Assembly: GCA_035352895.1 (NCBI GenBank)
Contig: DAOPYN010000006.1
Coordinates: 55,307-119,306 of the forward strand
Direction: 5' to 3'
Length of the DNA: 64,000 nucleotides
DNA from: UBA5070 sp035352895
GTDB taxonomy: Bacteria > Fibrobacterota > Fibrobacteria > UBA5070
The translations under genes were made by a program, and so were the position numbers. This document shows positions 60,892-64,000 of this stretch, piece by piece (the stretch's first letter is position 1; each line of letters begins with the position of its first letter). Under the pieces are notes generated by a model. That model saw only the letters and a program-made list of their open reading frames with translations. It was not told where the DNA came from and did no database searches.

Positions 60892-62101
60892 GGTAGGCGC
60901 GCACCGCGCACCAGGCCCCCAATCCGCCGCCGACAAGCTGGGCCGCCAACGCGGCGTGGACCATTCCGGCGGCTCCGGCGGAGGGAATCCACCAAGCGCC
61001 CAACAGGACCTTGGCGACCAGCGAGGGGACCAGCACCAGGGCGGCGATCCAGATCCGGTCCTTTCCGATCAGGATGGAAAGCCACAACCAATCCATGGTG
61101 GTGAGGAAGAGCATCGCGCCCATGCCCGGAAGCAGGCTTTCCGCGCCATGGAACCCCTTCTCGCGGAACACCATCTGAAACAGGATGGGGCCGACCAGGG
61201 CCGCACCGGCGCCCAGGGCCGCGCCCATGAGCATCTGGAGCCCCACCGCGCGGGCCAGCGCCCGCCCCAAGCGTGCCTTCTGCCGATGGAGCCTGGGGTA
61301 GAGATAAGACGACATTCCCTGGGCGAAGAATCCACCCGCCATCACCAGGTTCAAGGAAGCGAAGTAACGTCCGACCTCTTCCCGGTTGGCCCACCGCTCC
61401 AGCAAAAACGCATCCACCCGGGAAGCGAATCCCACCGCGAACAGGTACAGCACCGATTGGACCAGGGTTCGGCGATGGGTCGAGGCCAACTCCAGGGCGG
61501 AACGGTCCACCGCGGGAGCCCGTTCACCCGAGGGCAAGGCCAGGACGTAGGCCAAGGTGAGAGCCGCCGGCCCCGAGGCCAGGGCCAGGAGAGCTCCGGA
61601 CGGTCCAGGCTTCAGGTGCCACACCGCGGCAAGCGACGCCAGGTTTCCCAAGGGATAGGCCAGGCGCGCCACCAGTTCGCGGCCCGCCTGCTGGCGGGCC
61701 CGCAGGATCTGTCGCAGCAGATCCGAGGAGGCCTGGAAACCGTAGAAGGCTCCCGCCCACAGGAGGGTCCATCCACGCTCCTCGCGATCGCCGGCAAGCA
61801 GGCTCCACACCACCAGGGGAAGGAGGAACAACGGGGTGGCCAGGACCTTGAGCCCGAGGAGTCGCCGCGCAAGGAAGGAATCGTCGGGATCGGCGCTCAC
61901 GGTCCGCAAGGCGAGGTTGGGAAGGCCCGTGTCGGCCAAGGGGGAAAGGAGCGCCGCGGAAGCCAGCGCCAGGGCCACCAGACCGAACCGATCCGCTCCC
62001 AGCTGGTTTGCCACCAGAAGCTGGAATCCCATCGCCGCCCCACGCCCCACCGCTTCGGACACCAGGGTGGCACCCGCCCCCCTCAGGAAGTCCAGACCCA
62101 T
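60863..62101 (-). CDS. Polysaccharide flippase (Wzx/MATE-like, MVF family)
   Basis: 412 aa, very hydrophobic, with about 12 membrane segments (for example FGLVALALASAALLSPLADT, VVWSLLAGDREERGW-type loops, VGFASRVDAFLLERWANREE). The N-terminal FLRGAGATLVSEAVGRGAAM and the internal GRYFASLNLVMAGGFFAQGM match the usual layout of Wzx/MVF-type oligosaccharide-lipid flippases. It probably moves lipid-linked glycan across the inner membrane for the glycosyltransferase and methyltransferase products nearby. ATG 62101 shares one base with the stop of the upstream barrel gene, so the two are coupled. Confidence 0.88.
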   Translation of the reverse strand: MGLDFLRGAGATLVSEAVGRGAAMGFQLLVANQLGADRFGLVALALASAALLSPLADTGLPNLALRTVSADPDDSFLARRLLGLKVLATPLFLLPLVVWSLLAGDREERGWTLLWAGAFYGFQASSDLLRQILRARQQAGRELVARLAYPLGNLASLAAVWHLKPGPSGALLALASGPAALTLAYVLALPSGERAPAVDRSALELASTHRRTLVQSVLYLFAVGFASRVDAFLLERWANREEVGRYFASLNLVMAGGFFAQGMSSYLYPRLHRQKARLGRALARAVGLQMLMGAALGAGAALVGPILFQMVFREKGFHGAESLLPGMGAMLFLTTMDWLWLSILIGKDRIWIAALVLVPSLVAKVLLGAWWIPSAGAAGMVHAALAAQLVGGGLGAWCAVRAYLKESSPRAG

Positions 62102-63492
62102 CAGAACTCCTGGCCCAGCTCGATGTGGTGGCGGAATCCAGCGCGATAGCCCTGGGCGTCGGTGAGCGGCACCTCTCCCGAGATCCGGTACAGCGCCCGC
62201 CCCCGAAGCCCCTCCGAGGTCAGGCTCGCTTCCAGCTGCCAGGGTGCGGCCCAGCGGACCCCCTCTCCTTGGGGGAAGGCCCACCAGAAGGATGGAGGCG
62301 CATTGGTCAGATCCTGTCGCAGAAGTCCCGCGCGCGGCTCCACCGACAGCCGCTTGAAGGAGACGCGGACGCCTCCCATCAGGGATCCGGCCCAGGAATC
62401 GGCGCTTCCTCCGCGTTGGGGGAGAGGAAGCGCGGCTCCCCGTGGAAAGGTTCCATCCACCCGAAGCCAGCTCGCGCCGGGGGCCAGCACCACGGAGAAT
62501 CCCGGCTTGGCCAGATGACGGCGGAGCTCGCCGCGAAGGTCCACCAGAGCGTGATCGGATCGGGCGGAAACTTTCGGAAACTCGGCTTCCCAGTCGGTGC
62601 GGGTCTCCAGGACAGCCCGGGTATTTCCCACCTCGCCGCGGCACTCCAGCTCCGCTTCCCAAGGCCCGCGGTACAGCGCTCCCTGCGCTCCCGCGAACCA
62701 CGATCCGCCCTCCAGCCTCCAGGAGGAATTCCCGTCGTCGCCGGGATCGGTCAATTCGCGATATCCTCCCCAGACCTGGGCCACGGCGCCGTCGTCCAAG
62801 GCCCCGCCCAACCGCACGGTCCACACCTCGCGACCCGTCCGCCATTCCAACGTGTCGGCCAGGAGAGTGTCGTGCCGCCAGCGTTCCAGCAAGGCGGGGG
62901 TGGCCGGTTCGTTCCATGCCCAGCTCGCATCCAGCCGGAAATCGCGTCCATGGACCAATCCCACCTGCACGGAGGTTCCGGCGTTCTCGCTGTAGAGCGG
63001 GAACCACACGCTCCACCCCAGACTCCACGGGCTCTTGTCCAGGATTGGACGGAAAATGTCTCCCGCGACGCCCAATCGCAGCCCCCCTTGGGGTTCCAGC
63101 ACGCTCCAGCGGATGGAATCCGAGCGCAGGCCGGGCTTGGGCTGCAGATCCAAGGCCTGGAGCCCGAAGGCCAGGCCCGGCACTCCTTCCAGGACGGCCT
63201 CCATGCCCAGGGACGAACTGCGGCGGGTCCAGGAACCCTGGGGAGTGGAGCGCTCCTCGTCGGAGAGGTCCACACCAAGGCGGGTGAGGTTCTTCCCTCC
63301 CCCCGTAACGGCGGCCAGCAGGGCATCGGAAGGCTCTCCCTGGCCCATCCAGCTGGTCGCGTAGCCACCGGTCTGGTCGGCACCGGGAACCGGCACCGAA
63401 AACCACAGGGCCGTGGGATCCTGGGGGCCGGAATGGGCCACGGATGCCCACCAAAGCAAGGTGGACACAAGGAGGGTGCGGCTTGGACGCAT
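62101..63492 (-). CDS. Probable outer-membrane beta-barrel protein
   Basis: 463 aa. The signal peptide (TLLVSTLLWWASVAHS) begins at ATG 63492. The body is built of short alternating strands and turns (GWSVWFPLYSENAGTSVQVG, EVWTVRLGGALDDGAVAQVW, AEFPKVSARSDHALVDLRGE) and ends HIELGQEF, with the terminal Phe typical of BAM-dependent outer-membrane proteins. No specific family is recognised. It is coupled to the flippase gene, which suggests a part in secretion or assembly of the surface glycan, though this is from position only. It is divergent from 63515-63949, with 22 bp between the starts. Confidence 0.82.
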   Translation of the reverse strand: MRPSRTLLVSTLLWWASVAHSGPQDPTALWFSVPVPGADQTGGYATSWMGQGEPSDALLAAVTGGGKNLTRLGVDLSDEERSTPQGSWTRRSSSLGMEAVLEGVPGLAFGLQALDLQPKPGLRSDSIRWSVLEPQGGLRLGVAGDIFRPILDKSPWSLGWSVWFPLYSENAGTSVQVGLVHGRDFRLDASWAWNEPATPALLERWRHDTLLADTLEWRTGREVWTVRLGGALDDGAVAQVWGGYRELTDPGDDGNSSWRLEGGSWFAGAQGALYRGPWEAELECRGEVGNTRAVLETRTDWEAEFPKVSARSDHALVDLRGELRRHLAKPGFSVVLAPGASWLRVDGTFPRGAALPLPQRGGSADSWAGSLMGGVRVSFKRLSVEPRAGLLRQDLTNAPPSFWWAFPQGEGVRWAAPWQLEASLTSEGLRGRALYRISGEVPLTDAQGYRAGFRHHIELGQEF

Positions 63493-63514
63493 GGACCATA
63501 GGTAACTTTCCGCG

Positions 63515-63949
63515 ATGCTCTCAAGCCAGGATCCGGACCTCCTTCCGATCGAAAACGACATCGCAAGCGCCATCGACCTCATCGCCGACGGCGAGGACCG
63601 CCGCGCGAACATCCTGTTGGACCGTTCCATCCAGAAGCTGCGCCTTCTGTCCGTGGGAGCCTCCCGCAAGGAAGCCCTGCGACTGTGGGCCATCTGCCTG
63701 AGCGTGCAGGAGGAATGGGAACAGAGCCTCCTGAAGTACGAGCAGGTCCTGTCGATCGATCCCTCCGACGAGGACGCGCTGTGGCAGACCGCGCAGATCC
63801 TGCTGCGCAACCTGGAGAATCCCGAAGCCGCCCGCAAGGTGTTGGAACAGCGACTGCTTCCCATCAACCGCACCGACGACTACCTGGACACGCTGCGCGA
63901 ATGCGAAGCGGCCTTGGGCATTCCTCCTGCCGGAAAGTCTCCGGTCTAG
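63515..63949 (+). CDS. TPR-like small protein
   Basis: 144 aa, acidic, with no signal peptide. The helical repeats EALRLWAICLSVQEEWEQSL and KYEQVLSIDPSDEDALWQTA match TPR consensus positions (W-LG-Y-A-P); a helical N-terminus precedes them. Probably a cytoplasmic scaffold. ATG 63515 is used. It faces away from the barrel gene, with only 22 bp between. The remaining 51 bases of the window show nothing I can name. Confidence 0.85.
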   Translation: MLSSQDPDLLPIENDIASAIDLIADGEDRRANILLDRSIQKLRLLSVGASRKEALRLWAICLSVQEEWEQSLLKYEQVLSIDPSDEDALWQTAQILLRNLENPEAARKVLEQRLLPINRTDDYLDTLRECEAALGIPPAGKSPV

Positions 63950-64000
63950 CCCGCATTCGTCGCGACAGCGTCTCAATGACTTGAATTTGTTGCGAGTCAG

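Overview
The window is about 64 kb of GC-rich bacterial chromosome, almost fully coding, with no prophage, integron or CRISPR array. Several gene families seen here are ones I associate with Fibrobacter and its relatives: two fibro-slime proteins, two TIGR02147-type proteins, and three ~930-957 aa lipoproteins that fit the Fibrobacter paralogous family TIGR02171. With the many lipoproteins, outer-membrane beta-barrel candidates and a probable LpxK, this points to a Gram-negative member of the Fibrobacterota. The species cannot be named from sequence alone.

Layout. 1-5772: a leftward operon of envelope genes ending in an MBOAT acyltransferase cut by the window edge, and a rightward lipoprotein plus barrel pair. 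5943-12096: tex, then a tandem pair of exported paralogues, each preceded by a near-identical leader and terminator. 12110-16824: a leftward block holding a membrane protein, an AAA ATPase with DUF4143-like C-terminus, a protein whose C-terminal half reads like an Argonaute PIWI domain without a full catalytic set, a small frame-disrupted gene and a lipoprotein. 17089-25333: two fibro-slime proteins, two calcium-loop/FG-GAP-like proteins and a parallel beta-helix protein. 25378-31068: two tandem copies of a two-gene module (TIGR02147 protein plus lipoprotein) and a proline-rich repeat lipoprotein. 31268-35469: a GH52 beta-xylosidase, an LpxK-like kinase, a DUF2225 protein, a short inverted-repeat element and tRNA-Leu(CAA). 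35555-39606: a housekeeping run with panD, a LytR_C lipoprotein, rsfS and argS. 39746-48227: three translationally coupled giant lipoproteins. 48474-48743: a histone H1-like protein. 48929-56134: a leftward operon GH57 - hpt - two unknowns - glnD. 56274-63949: a DNRLRE-type lipoprotein, then glycosyltransferase, two methyltransferases, a flippase, a barrel protein and a TPR protein, suggesting surface-glycan assembly.

The most unusual items are the PIWI-like protein with its ATPase and membrane neighbours, the three-domain lipoprotein array, and the duplicated TIGR02147/lipoprotein modules. Family names come from motif reading by eye; no database search was run.
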